In this document: one piece after another, positions 50,981 to 62,440 of the stretch
Layout of the letters: every line of letters begins with the position of its first letter
How positions within the stretch are numbered: position 1 is the first letter of the stretch
DNA from: Archivesica marissinica
Taxonomy: Eukaryota; Mollusca; Bivalvia; Venerida; Vesicomyidae
Assembly: GCA_014843695.1 (NCBI GenBank)
Contig: CM026400.1
Coordinates: 48,963,003-49,027,002 of the forward strand
Length of the DNA: 64,000 bases
Direction: 5' to 3'
The notes under the pieces: generated by a model
What the model was told of the DNA's origin: nothing
Database searches by the model: none
Seen by the model: the letters and a program-made list of their open reading frames with translations, nothing else
Made by a program: the position numbers and the translations under genes

Positions 50981-52599
50981 AACATTTAGCTTATTCTATA
51001 ACATTTAGCTTATTCTATAACATTTAGTATATAACATTTTACTTATTCTATAACATTTAGCATATTCTATAACATTTAGCTTATTCTATAACATTTAGCT
51101 TATTCTATAACATTTAGCTTATTCTATAATATTTAGTATATAACATTTAGCTTATTCTATAACATTTAGCATATTCTATAACATTTAGCTTATTCTATAA
51201 CATTTAGTATATAACATTTAGCTTATTCTATAACATTTAGCATATTCTATAACATTTAGCTTATTCTATAACATTTAGCATATTCTATAACATTTAGCTT
51301 ATTCTATAACATTTAGTATATAACATTTAGCTTATTCTATAACATTTAGCTTATTCTATAGCATTTAGCTTATTCTATAACATTTAACCTATTCTATAGC
51401 ATTTAGCATATTCTATAACATTTAGTTTATTCTATAACATTTAGCATATTCTATAACATTTTGCATATTCTATAACATTTAGCTTATTCTATAACATTTA
51501 GCTTATTCTATAACATTTATCTTATAACATTTAGCATATTCTATAATATTTTGCTTATTCTATAACATTTAGCATATTCTATAACATTTTGCTTATTCTA
51601 TAATATTTAGCTTATTCTGTAACATTTAAATTATAACATTTAGCATATTCTATAACATTTTGCATATTCTATAACATTTAGCTTATTCTATAACATTTTG
51701 CATATTCTATAACATTTAGCTTATAACATTTAGCATATTCTATATCATTTTGCTTATTCTATAACATTTAGCATATTCTATAACATTTAGATTATTCTAT
51801 AACATTTGATTATTCTATAACATTTAGATTATTCTATAACATTTAGCATATTCTATAACATTTAGCTTATAATATTTAGCATATTCTATAACATTTAGCA
51901 TATTCTATAACATTTAGCATATTCTATAACATTTAGCTTATAACATTTTGCTTATTCTATAACATTTAGCTTATTCTATAACATTTAGATTATTCTATAA
52001 CATTTAGCATATTCTATAACATTTAGCTTATTCTATAACATTTAGTATGTAACATTTAGCTTATTCTATAATATTTAGTATATAACATTTAGCTTATTCT
52101 ATAACATTTAGCTGATTCTATAACATTTAGTATATAACATTTAGCATATTCTATAACATTTAGCATATTCTACAACATTTAGCATATTCTATAACATTTA
52201 GCTTATTCTATAACATTTAGCTTATTCTATAATATTTAGTAAATAACATTTAGCTTATTCTATAACATTTAGCTTATTCTATAATATTTAATATATAACA
52301 TTTAGCTTATAGCATAATATTTAGCATATTCTATAACATTTAGCTTATTCTATAACATTTAGCTTATTCTATAACATTTAGCTTATTCTATAATATTTAG
52401 TATATAACATTTAGCTTATTCTATAACATTTAGCTTATTCTATAATATTTAGTATATAACATTTAGCATATTCTATAACATTTAGCATATTCTACAACAT
52501 TTAGCATATTCTATAACATTTAGCTTATTCTATATCATTTAGCTTATTCTATAATATTTAGTATATAACATTTAGCTTATTCTATAACATTTAGCTTAT

Positions 52600-53450
52600 T
52601 CTATAACATTTAGCATATTCTATAACATTTAGCATATTCTATATCATTTAGCTTATTCTATAACATTTAGCATATTCTACAACATTTAGCATATTCTATA
52701 ACATTTAGCTTATTCTATAATATTTAGTATATAACATTTAGCTTATAGCATAACATTTAGCATATTCTATAACATTTAGCTAATTCTATAACATTTAGCT
52801 TATTCTATAACATTTAGCTTATTCTATAACATTTAGCTTATTCTATAACATTTAGCTTATTCTATAACATTTAGCTTATTCTATAACACTTAGCTTATCC
52901 TATAACACTTAACTTATTCTATAACATTTAGCTTATAATATTTAGCTTATCCTATAACACTTAACTTATTCTATAACATTTAGCTTATAATATTTAGCTT
53001 ATCCTATAACACTTAACTTATTCTATAACATTTAGCTTATTCTATAACATTTAGTATATAACATTTAGCTTATTCTATAACATTTAGCTTATTCTATAGC
53101 ATTTAGCTTATTCTATAACATTTAGCTTATTCTATAATATTTAGTATATAACATTTAGCTTATTCTATAATATTTAGCATATTCTATAACATTTAGTTTA
53201 TTCTATAACATTTAGCATATTCTATAACATTTTGCATATTCTATAACATTTAGCTTATTCTATAACATTTATCTTATAACATTTAGCATATTCTATAATA
53301 TTTTGCTTATTCTATAACATTTAGCATATTCTATAACATTTTGCTTATTCTATAATATTTAGTATATAACATTTAGCATATTCTATAACATTTAGCATAT
53401 TCTATAACATTTAGCTTATTCTATAACATTTAGCTTATTCTATATATCTA
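52600..53450 (+). repeat. Higher-order block of the 19-bp satellite matching about 47865-48710
   Basis: Shares TATATCATTTAGC, GCTAATTCTATAAC (48044 and 52779, offset 4735), TATAGCATTTAGC and the ATTTTGCATATTC series in the same order. A third related stretch with ATTTTGC variants lies near 54800-55100. Confidence 0.75.
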
Positions 53451-56400
53451 TAACATTTAGCTATCTATAACATTTAGCTATCAAACAATAACATTTAGCA
53501 TATTCTATAACATTTAGCTTATTCTATAACATTTAGCTTATTCTATAACATTTAGCTTATTCTATAACATTTAGCTTATTCTATAACATTTAGCTTATTC
53601 TATAACATTTAGCTTATTCTATAACATTAGCTATCTATAACATTACTTATTCTATAACATTTAGCTTATTCTATAACACTTAGCTTATCCTATAACACTT
53701 AACTTATTCTATAACATTTAGCTTATAATATTTAGCTTATCCTATAACACTTAACTTATTCTATAACATTTAGCTTATAATATTTAGCTTATCCTATAAC
53801 ACTTAACTTATTCTATAACATTTAGCTTATAACATTTAGTATATAACATTTAGCTATTCTATAACATACTTATTCTATAACATTTAGCTTATTCTATAAC
53901 ATTTAGCTTATTCTATAACATTTAGCTTATTCTATAACATTTAGCTTATTCTATAACATTTAGCTTATTCTATAACATTTAGCTTATTCTATAACATTTA
54001 GTATATAACATTTAGCTTATTCTATAACATTTAGCTTATTCTATAACATTTAGCTTATTCTATAACATTTAGCTTATTCTATAACATTTAGCATATTCTA
54101 TAACATTTAGCTTATTCTATAACATTTAGCATATTCTATAACATTTAGCTTATTCTATAACATTTAGCTTATTCTATAACATTTAGCTTATTCTATAACA
54201 TTTAGCTTATTCTATAACATTTAGCTTATTCTATAACATTTAGCTTATTCTATAACATTTAGCTTATTCTATAACATTTAGCTTTTAACATTTAGCTGAT
54301 AACATTTAGCTTATTCTATAACATTTAGCATATTCTATAACATTTTTAGCATATTCTATAACATTTAGCTTATTCTATAACATTTAGCATATTCTATAAC
54401 ATTTAGCTTATTCTATAACATTTAGCATATTCTATAACATTTAGCTTATTCTATAACATTTAGCATATTCTATAACATTTAGTATATAACATTTAGATTA
54501 TTCTATAACATTTAGCTTATTCTATAACATTTAGCAACAACTATTCTATAACATTTAGCTTATAACATTTAGCATATTCTATAACATTTAGCATATTCTA
54601 TAACATTTAGCATATTCTATAACATTTAGCTTATTCTATAACATTTAGCATATTCTATAACATTTAGCTTATTCTATAACATTTAGCATATTCTATAACA
54701 TTTAGCTTATTCTATAACATTTAGCATATTCTATAACATTTAGCTTATTCTATAACACTTAGCATATTCTATAACATTTAGCTTATTCTATAACATTTAG
54801 CATACTATAACATTTTGCATATTCTATAACATTTAGCTTATTCTATAACATTTATCTTATAACATTTAGCATATTCTATAATATTTTGCTTATTCTATAA
54901 CATTTAGCATATTCTATAACATTTTGCTTATTCTATAATATTTAGTATATAACATTTAGCATATTCTATAACATTTAGCATATTCTACAACATTTAGCTT
55001 ATTCTATAACATTTAGCTTATTCTATATCATTTAGCTTATTCTATAATATTTAGTATATAACATTTAGCTTATTCTATAACATTTAGCTTATTCTATAAC
55101 ATTTAGCATACTATAACATTTAGCATATTCTATAACATTTAGCTTATTCTATAACATTTAGCTTATTCTATAATATTTAGTATATAACATTTAGCTTATA
55201 GCATAATATTTAGCATATTCTATAACATTTAGCTTATTCTATAACATTTAGCTTATTCTATAACATTTAGCTTATTCTATAACATTTAGCTTATTCTATA
55301 ACATTTAGCTTATTCTATAACATTTAGCTTATTCAATAACATTTAGCTTATTCTATAACATTAGCTTATCCTATAACACTTAACTTATTCTATAACATTT
55401 AGCTTATAATATTTAGCTTATCCTATAACACTTAACTTATTCTATAACATTTAGCTTATAATATTTAGCTCATCTATAACACTTAACTATCCTATAACAT
55501 TTAGCATATTCTATAACATTAGCTTATTCTATAACATTTAGCTTATTCTATAATATTTAGTATATAACATTTAGCTTATTCTATAACATTTAGCTTATTC
55601 TATAGCATTTAGCTTATTCTATAACATTTAGCTTATTCTATAACATTTAGCTACTATAACATTTAGCTTATTCTATAATATTTAGTATATAACATTTAGC
55701 TTATTCTATAACATTTAGCATATTCTATAACATTTAGCTTATTCTATAACATTTAGCTTATTCTATAACATTTAACTTATTCTATAACATTTAGCTTATT
55801 CTATAACATTTAGCTTATTCTATAACATTTAGCATATTCTATAACATTTAGCTTATTCTATAACATTTAGCTTATAATACTTAGCTTATCCTATAACACT
55901 TAACTTATTCTATAACATTTAGCTTATAATATTTATCTTATCCTATAACATAGCTTATAACGTTTAGCTGATAACTTTAGCTTATTCTGTAACATTAGCT
56001 TATTCTATAACATTTTAATAGCATATTCTAAAATATTTAGCTTATTCTATAACATTTAGCATATTCTATAACATTTAGCTTATTCTATAACATTTAGCAT
56101 ATTCTATAACATTTAGTATATAACAGTTAGCATATTCTATAACATTTAGCTTATTCTATAACATTTAGCTTATACCATTTAGCATATTCTATAACATTTA
56201 GCATATTCTAAACATTTAGCATATTCTATAACATTTAGCTATTCTATAACATTTAGCTTATTCTATAATATTTAGTATATAACATTTAGCTTATTCTATA
56301 ACATTTAGCTTATTCTATAACATTTAGCTTATTCTATAACATTTAGCTTATTCTATAACATTTAGCATATTCTATAACATTTAGCTTATTCTATAACATT

Positions 56401-58794
56401 TAACTTATTCTATAACATTTAGCTTATTCTATAACATTTAGCTTATTCTATAACATTTAGCATATTCTATAACATTTAGCTTATTCTATAACATTTAGCT
56501 TATTCTATAACACTTAGCTTATCCTATAACACTTAACTTATTCTATAACATTTAGCTTATAATATTTATCTTATCCTATAACATTTAGCTTATAACGTTT
56601 AGCTGATAACATTTAGCTTATTCTGTAACATTTAGCTTATTCTATAACATTTTAATAGCATATTCTAAAATATTTAGCTTATTCTATAACATTTAGCATA
56701 TTCTATAACATTTAGCTTATTCTATAACATTTAGCATATTCTATAACATTTAGCTTATTCTATAACAGTTAGCATATTCTATAACATTTAGCTTATTCTA
56801 TAACATTTAGCTTATACCATTTAGCATATTCTATAACATTTAGCTTATACCATTTAGCTTATTCTATAACATTTAGCATATTCTATAACATTTAGCTTAT
56901 TCTATAATATTTAGTATATAACGTTTAGCACATTCTATAACATTTAGCTTATTCTATAACATTTAGCATATTCTATAACATTTAGCTTATTCTATAACAT
57001 TTAGCATATTTTATAACATTTAGCTTATACCATTTAGTTTATTCTATAACATTTAGCTTATTCTATAACATTTAGCTTATAACATTTAGCTTATTCTATA
57101 ACATTTAGCATATTCTATAACATTTAGCATATTCTAAAATATTTATCTTATTCTATAACATTTAGCTTATTCTATAACATTTAGCATATTCTATAACATT
57201 TAGCTTATTCTATAACATTTAGCTTATTCTATAACATTTAGCATATTCTATAACATTTAGCATATTCTATAATATTTAGCTTATTCTATAACATTTAGCA
57301 TATTCTATATCATTTAGCATATTCTATAATATTTAGCATATTCTATAACATTTAGTATATAACATTTATCTTATTCTATAACATTTAGCTTATTCTATAA
57401 CATTTAGCTTATTCTATAACATTTAGCATATTCTATAACATTTAGCATATTCTATAAGATTTAGTATATAACATTTAGCTTATTCTATAATATTTAGCTT
57501 ATTCTATAACATTTAGCTTATACCATTTAGCTTATTCTATAACATTTAGCTTATAACATTTAGCTTATTCTATAACATTTAGCATATTCTATAACATTTA
57601 GCATATTCTATAACATTTAGCTTATTCTATAACACTTAGCATATTCTATAACACTTAGCTTATTCTATAACATTTAGCATATTCTATAACATTTAGCTTA
57701 TTCTATAACATTTAGCATATTCTATAACATTTAGCTTATTCTATAACACTTAGCATATTCTATAACATTTAGCTTATTCTATAACATTTAGCTTATAACA
57801 TTTAGCACATTCTATAACATTTAGCTCATTCTATAACATTTAGCATATTCTATAACATTTAGCTTATTCTATAACATTTAGCTTATACCATTTAGCTTAT
57901 TCTATAACATTTAGCTTATTCTATAACATTTAGCTTATAACATTTAGCTTATTCTATAACATTTAGCATATTCTAAAATATTTATCTTATTCTATAACAT
58001 TTAGCTTATTCTATAACATTTAGCATATTCTATAACATTTAGCATATTTTATAATATTTAGCTTATTCTATAGCATTTAGCATATTCTATAACATTTAGC
58101 ATATTCTATAACATTTAGCATATTCTATACCATTTAGCTTATTCTATAACATTTAGCTTATAACATTTAGCTTATTCTATAACATTTAGCATATTCTATA
58201 ACATTTAGTATATAACATTTAGCTTATTCTATAACATTTAGCTATTCTATAACATTTAGCTTATTCTATAACATTTAGCTTATTCTATAACATTTAGCAT
58301 ATTCTATAACATTTAGCATATTCTATAATATTTAGTATATAACATTTAGCTTATTCTATAATATTTAGCTTATTCTATAACATTTAGCTTATACCATTTA
58401 GCTTATTCTATAACATTTAGCTTATAACATTTAGCTTATTCTATAAAAGTTAGCATATTCTATAACAGTTAGCATATTCTATAACATTTAGCTTATTCTA
58501 TAACATTTAGCATATTCTATAACATTTAGCTTATTCTATAACACTTAGCATATTCTATAACATTTAGCTTATTCTATAGCATTTAGCTTATAACACTTAG
58601 CTTATTCTATATAACATTTAGCTTATTCTATAACATTTAGCTTATACCATTTAGCATATTCTATAACATTCAGCTTATTCCATAACATTTAGCTTATACC
58701 ATTTAGCATATTCTATAACATTTAGCTTATTCTATAACATTTAGCATATTCTATAACATTTAGCATATTCAATAACACTTAGCTTATAACAGTT

Positions 58795-59113
58795 AGCATA
58801 TTCTATGACATTTAGTATATAACATTTAGTATATAACATTTAGTATATAACATTTAGCTTATTCTATAACATTTAGCATATTCTATGACATTTAGTATAT
58901 AACATTTAGTATATAACATTTAGTATACAACATTTAGCTTATAGCATAACATTTAGCTTATTCTATAACATTTAGTATACAACATTTAGCTTATTCTATA
59001 ACATTTAGCATATTCTATGACATTTAGTATATAACATTTAGTATACAACATTTAGCTTATAGCATAATATTTAGCTTATTCTATAACATTTAACTTATTC
59101 TATAATATTTAGC
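58795..59113 (+). repeat. Diverged right edge of the 19-bp satellite
   Basis: The 14-bp GTATAT form occurs here in direct runs (about 58810-58850 and 58896-58930), mixed with TATGACATTTAG and GTATACAACATTTAG variants seen only at this edge. Accumulation of private variants at an array boundary is typical of satellites, where homogenisation is weakest at the ends. Confidence 0.75.
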
Positions 59114-59316
59114 AAACGAATACCTAATCAATACTTGTATTACATTTTGTTTCTCATGTCATGTATAATACCGGTATATGTATGTACCAAAGGCAGATTT
59201 TTTTGTAATAAAAAGATTTTCTGTTAAAAAAACAGCAAAAAAATAAAAACTACTGTTGCATATCAATAGTAGGAAATTACACAAAAATAGATACAAACAG
59301 GGTACATGTATATACG
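59114..59316. other. Unique-looking AT-rich spacer
   Basis: First non-repetitive sequence after the satellite. It contains poly-A and poly-T tracts (59197-59250) and TATATGTATGTACC. No ORF, RNA gene or clear regulatory motif is visible. Confidence 0.6.
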
Positions 59317-59328
59317 TTCATCGAAGGA

Positions 59329-59594
59329 TTATGTTATATTTCGGGTTTTACGCCTGCATCAGCACCATTTCGGGCTATATCGCCGGTGGGCAGTTTACTT
59401 AACAACACCTTTCCTGGGCAGGCTCCAGCGGATAACCAGTACTTGGGTGTACCAACCTCCGTAAGAAACTGCCAACTTTTTTTCATATAAATGAGACACG
59501 GCCTGAGCGGGGCTCGAACCCGTGACCATCAGTGATGATAGGTTACAGTGGTATACAAGTCAGCGACCGTAACCACTCGACCACGTTGGCGGAC
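59329..59594 (-). mobile_element. tRNA-headed SINE 1, with 12-bp target-site duplication
   Basis: A 266-bp element flanked by a perfect 12-bp direct repeat TTCATCGAAGGA (59317-59328 and 59595-59606). Read on the minus strand it begins with a tRNA-like head containing box A (GTGGTCGAGTGGTTA) and box B (GGGTTCGAGCCCC). A unique body follows, including a T/A-rich stretch near 59478-59490, then an AT-rich tail. Such elements are transcribed by RNA polymerase III and moved by the machinery of a partner LINE. The intact duplication indicates a true retroposition event that has not decayed greatly. I do not know its family name. Confidence 0.85.
59500..59594 (-). pseudogene. tRNA-derived head of SINE 1 (class II, Ser/Leu-like)
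   Basis: The GTGGTCGAGTGGTTA box A and the long stretch between box A and box B resemble a serine or leucine tRNA with an extended variable arm. The T-arm pairs well over four bases (CGGG with CCCG), but the anticodon stem and acceptor stem do not pair properly. It is thus a SINE promoter head and not a working tRNA gene. Confidence 0.65.
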
Positions 59595-59626
59595 TTCATC
59601 GAAGGAAATGCAATAGCTATGTAAAT

Positions 59627-59879
59627 ATAAAGTAAAGTGTTTGTTTATTATAGTGGCACACCTATTTAAAGGGCCAGCCATTTCTGACCTCTTTTATATG
59701 AATATCAGTACTTCCCGACTCCTATGCTTGTATGCCAGGCTGGTAGGCAATCGGTTACCATTATTTAACTAGCTGGCGGCTCACCAACCGGCCATATCAG
59801 AACGAACCCCTGACGAGATTCGAACCTTCGACCTCCCGCTCCGTAGGTGGACGCCTTAACCACTAGGCCATGCAGACGG
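59627..59879 (-). mobile_element. tRNA-headed SINE 2, with 9-bp target-site duplication
   Basis: A 253-bp element flanked by the direct repeat TATGTAAAT (59618-59626 and 59880-59888). On the minus strand a tRNA-like head (box A near 59870-59854, box B near 59826-59817) is followed by a body and an AT-rich tail ending around 59630-59660. It lies 20 bp from the right-hand duplication of SINE 1 in the same orientation. The two bodies share no obvious similarity, so they appear to be different families. Confidence 0.82.
59806..59879 (-). pseudogene. tRNA-Arg(ACG)-like head of SINE 2
   Basis: On the minus strand the D-arm folds cleanly (GCCT with AGGC around AGTGGTTA). The anticodon loop is CTACGGA (complement at 59840-59846), giving anticodon ACG as in tRNA-Arg. 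Four of five anticodon-stem pairs form. The T-stem and acceptor stem are mostly unpaired, so it is not a functional tRNA. The body following box B marks it as a SINE head. Confidence 0.7.
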
Positions 59880-60020
59880 TATGTAAATGAATACATTTTC
59901 CATTCAAATTGAAGCATATTGTTTATTTTTTCATTTCAAATAGCGAAGAGACACAGCTTTCAATAAACAACTTGAAGGAGATATTATATTGATTTGATAA
60001 TATTTTCTTGCTCTATATAC
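59880..60020. other. Short AT-rich spacer
   Basis: Carries the right target-site duplication of SINE 2. Nothing else recognisable. Confidence 0.6.
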
Positions 60021-60313
60021 CAGGGCTCATTCTAGAGGGCGACATGGGCGTAGTAGTCGCCTTAGGGACCCTGACTTCGCCCCCTTTCTCCCTAAAATAA
60101 AATAATAATGTTTTCTTTTACATTTTTCAGACAAAATATTGTCCAGTAAGATACCCTGTAAAGCAATCCTTCTATTCAAATATTGTATTTAATGGTCATA
60201 TTGTGAATTTTAGCCTTATTATGTTGGAAATTTATTATTAAATAATACCATTAGATGACGCAATCGCGTGCTTTCTCACTTCTCCCAAAGATTAGGGTCC
60301 ATCTTGAGCCCTG
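60021..60313 (+). mobile_element. MITE-like element with CAGGGCTCA terminal inverted repeats
   Basis: A 293-bp segment begins with CAGGGCTCA and ends with the exact complement TGAGCCCTG. It is flanked on both sides by TATAC (60016-60020 and 60314-60318). The interior has no ORF and includes an AT-rich middle. Short perfect inverted ends, small size and a flanking direct repeat fit a non-autonomous DNA transposon. A CAGGG terminus is reminiscent of hAT elements, but those make 8-bp duplications and only 5 bp match here, so the superfamily is open. Confidence 0.65.
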
Positions 60314-60406
60314 TATACATGTACAGTCAAACCTGTCTTAAGCAGCCAGCCAAGCTTGAGCCCTGTATACATGTACAGTCAAACCTGTCTTAAGCAGCCA
60401 GCCAAG
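60303..60406 (+). repeat. 52-bp tandem duplication spanning two transposon ends
   Basis: Two copies of a 52-bp unit start at 60303 and 60355 (CTTGAGCCCTGTATACATG). Each contains the right end of the CAGGGCTCA element and the left end of MITE1 (CAGTCAAACCTGTC at 60324 and 60376). The duplication therefore happened after MITE1 inserted and created an orphan MITE left end. Confidence 0.88.
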
Positions 60407-60553
60407 GGAGTCACAGAAAGTGGCTGCTTAACACAGGTGGCTGCTTAATAGAGGTCAAATGTATAATAAAACAGCATATTGGGAATCTGGAAACTGGCTG
60501 CTTAACACAGGTTGGCTGCTTAATAGAGGTGACCATTAACACAGGTTTGACTG
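60376..60553 (+). mobile_element. MITE1, TA-flanked, CAGTCAAACCTGT terminal inverted repeats
   Basis: A 178-bp element starts CAGTCAAACCTGT and ends ACAGGTTTGACTG, with TA on both sides (60374-60375 and 60554-60555). TA target duplication and inverted ends are the signature of Tc1/mariner-type non-autonomous elements. The interior carries repeated GGCTGCTTAA motifs (for example near 60422, 60441, 60497 and 60514). It matches MITE2 at 62270-62440 in inverse orientation over its whole length. Confidence 0.85.
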
Positions 60554-60663
60554 TATACACATGTAACAATAACACTCGTATAACCGATAATTAATTAACA
60601 AATGGGTTGGGGCCACAAGTTCTGACAACATTAGTGATTAAATATAACATTGTAGATATAAAC
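60554..60663. other. Spacer between MITE1 and the 40/34-bp array
   Basis: Short AT-rich sequence with no recognisable feature. Confidence 0.5.
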
Positions 60664-61806
60664 GTGCCGATGTTCCAAGAAATGGATATCATTGCGCGAC
60701 ATCGTGCCGATGTTCCAAGAAATGGATATCATTGCGCGACATCATGCAGATGTTCCTGGATATCATTGCGCGACATCGTGCCGATGTTCCAAGAAATGGA
60801 TATCATTGAGTGACATCGTGCTGATGTTCCAAGAAATGGATATCATTGCGCGACATCGTGCAGATGTTCCAAGAAATGGATATCATTGAGTGACATCGTG
60901 CCGATGTTCCAAGAAATGGATATCATTGCGCGACATCATGCAGATGTTTCTGGATATCATTGAGTGACATCGTGCCGATGTTCCAAGAAATGGATATTAT
61001 TGCGCGACATCATGCAGATGTTCCTGGATATCATTGAGTGACATCGTGCCGATGTTCCAAGAAATGGATATTATTGTGCGACATCGTGCCGATGTTCCAA
61101 GAAATGGATATCATTGCGCGACATCATGCAGATGTTCCTGGATATCATTGCGCGACATCATGCAGATGTCCTGGATATCATTGCGCGACATCGTGCCGAT
61201 GTTCCAAGAAATGGATATCATTGCGCGACATCATGCAGATGTTCCTGGATATCATTGCGCGACATCATGCCGATGTTCCTGGATATCATTGCGCGACATC
61301 ATGCCGATGTTCCTGGATATCATTGCGCGACATCATGCAGCTGTTCCTGGATATCATTGAGTGACATCGTGCCGATGTTCCAAGAAATGGATATCATTGC
61401 GCGACATCATGCCGATGTTCCTGGATATCATTGCGCGACATCATGCCGATGTTCCTGGATATCATTGCGCGACATCATGCAGCTGTTCCTGGATATCATT
61501 GAGTGACATCGTGCAGATGTTCCTGGATATCATTGCGTGACATCATGCAGATGTTCCTGGATATCATTGCGTGACATCATGCAGATGTTCCTGGATATCA
61601 TTGAGTGACATCGTGCCGATGTTCCTGGATATCATTGCGCGACATCGTGCAGATGTTCCAAGAAATGGATATCATTGCGCGACATCATGCAGATGTTCCA
61701 AGAAATGGATATCATTGCGCGACATCGTGCAGATGTTCCAAGAAATGGATATCATTGCGCGACATCGTGCAGATGTTCCAAGAAATGGATATCATTGCAC
61801 GACATC
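60664..61806 (+). repeat. Tandem array of 31 units in two length classes (40 bp and 34 bp)
   Basis: I count 31 units: 15 of 40 bp containing CCAAGAAATGG (first unit 60664-60703) and 16 of 34 bp in which this is CCTGG (one is 33 bp). Together they account for the length exactly. Each contains GGATATCATT and a GACATC end. Short dyads such as ACATCG-TGC-CGATGT span unit junctions. The two unit types are interspersed irregularly, and a short subseries near 61195-61365 is repeated at 61366-61507. ORFs here cycle through all frames (40 is not a multiple of 3) and stop wherever GCGCGAC is replaced by GAGTGAC. No gene is supported. Confidence 0.93.
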
Positions 61807-62269
61807 GTTGGTTTTTCTATTACCTCCCTTGGTAGATAAAGTCTGATTTATCCCGTAATGTATAACGGTCCATTTAGTTGGAATACTTTGTGTTTACTGT
61901 TGTTCCCTACCCAGATGTTGCTGTATGTTTAATGTGATTTTTTATAAACAACATGTCCATTGGATATGCTGTAGGGATATATATGCTGTCCATATTTAAT
62001 ATATTGACTAATGCAACTAATGACGGGTGGGTTTTTCCGGGTATTCCTGTTTCCTCCCACACAAACGAAGTTGTTAAAGCTTGTTTCGCAATCATTGTAA
62101 TTAAATAAAGTTTATAATAATTTAATACTTATAAGATGAGAAAACGGATGAATATTTAATTATTTATAGCAAAAAGGAAACAACGATAAAAACAGAGGAA
62201 ATCAATTAAGTGGCTACTTTTAGGAGTATTCAGGAGCAGTAACTTCCGATGCCTTTCATTACATCACTA
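61807..62269. other. Non-coding stretch with a dispersed-repeat fragment
   Basis: Mostly AT-rich. Positions 62022-62070, read on the minus strand, give GTGGGAGGAAACAGG then AATACCCGGAAAAACCCAC. I recall this as very close to a motif (GGAGGAAACCGG, ACCCGGAGAAAACCCAC) scattered through mollusc genomes, so I call it a repeat remnant. A short minus-strand ORF (61907-62095) runs through this fragment and is not a convincing gene. Confidence 0.5.
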
Positions 62270-62440
62270 CAGTCAAACATGTGTTAGTGGTCACCTCTAT
62301 TTAGCAGCAAACCTGCATTAAACAGCCAGTTTCCCAATATGTTGTTTTATTATATATTTGACCTCTATTAAGCAGCCACCTGTGCTAAGCAGCTAGTTTC
62401 TGAGATTCCCTTGTCTGGCTGCTTAAGACAGGTTTGACTG
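62270..62440 (-). mobile_element. MITE2, same family as MITE1, inverted
   Basis: A 171-bp element from CAGTCAAACATGTGT to ACAGGTTTGACTG, flanked by TA (62268-62269 and 62441-62442). Its reverse complement aligns along all of MITE1 with scattered substitutions and small indels. The left terminal repeat has lost symmetry (ATGTGTTAG in place of CTGTCTTAA). Confidence 0.85.

Larger units (their letters stand above)
42590..59113 (+). repeat. 19-bp AT-rich satellite array (unit AACATTTAGCTTATTCTAT)
   Basis: About 16.5 kb of tandem units with only about 20% GC, roughly 890 units by length. The main unit is 19 bp, with GCTTATT or GCATATT forms. A 14-bp form lacking TCTAT (AACATTTAGCTTAT) and a 14-bp GTATAT form (AACATTTAGTATAT) are interspersed, plus a CCTATAACACTTAACT variant pair that marks higher-order blocks. 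Stop codons fall in every frame, so there are no ORFs. It has no similarity to the 21-bp satellite. The left edge is a gap. The right edge is clean at about 59113 (TTTAGC then AAACGAATACC). Confidence 0.97.

Noticed and set aside
42590..59113. Telomeric or subtelomeric repeat
   Set aside because: No TTAGGG or related telomere motif appears; TTTAGC is part of the 19-bp unit and has the wrong period.
59500..59879. Two functional tRNA genes
   Set aside because: Acceptor stems do not pair in either, the T-stem of the Arg-like one is broken, and both lie at the 5' end of longer elements with target-site duplications.
60607..61846. Overlapping ORFs (MFQEMDIIARH, RADVPRNGYH, CRCSKKWISL peptides)
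   Set aside because: They are one tandem repeat read in rotating frames; the same sequence appears in all three forward frames and stops depend on a single variant motif.
61907..62095. Minus-strand ORF containing FVWEETGIPGKTHP
   Set aside because: Its recognisable part is translated from a dispersed-repeat motif, it is only 62 codons, and there is no supporting context.
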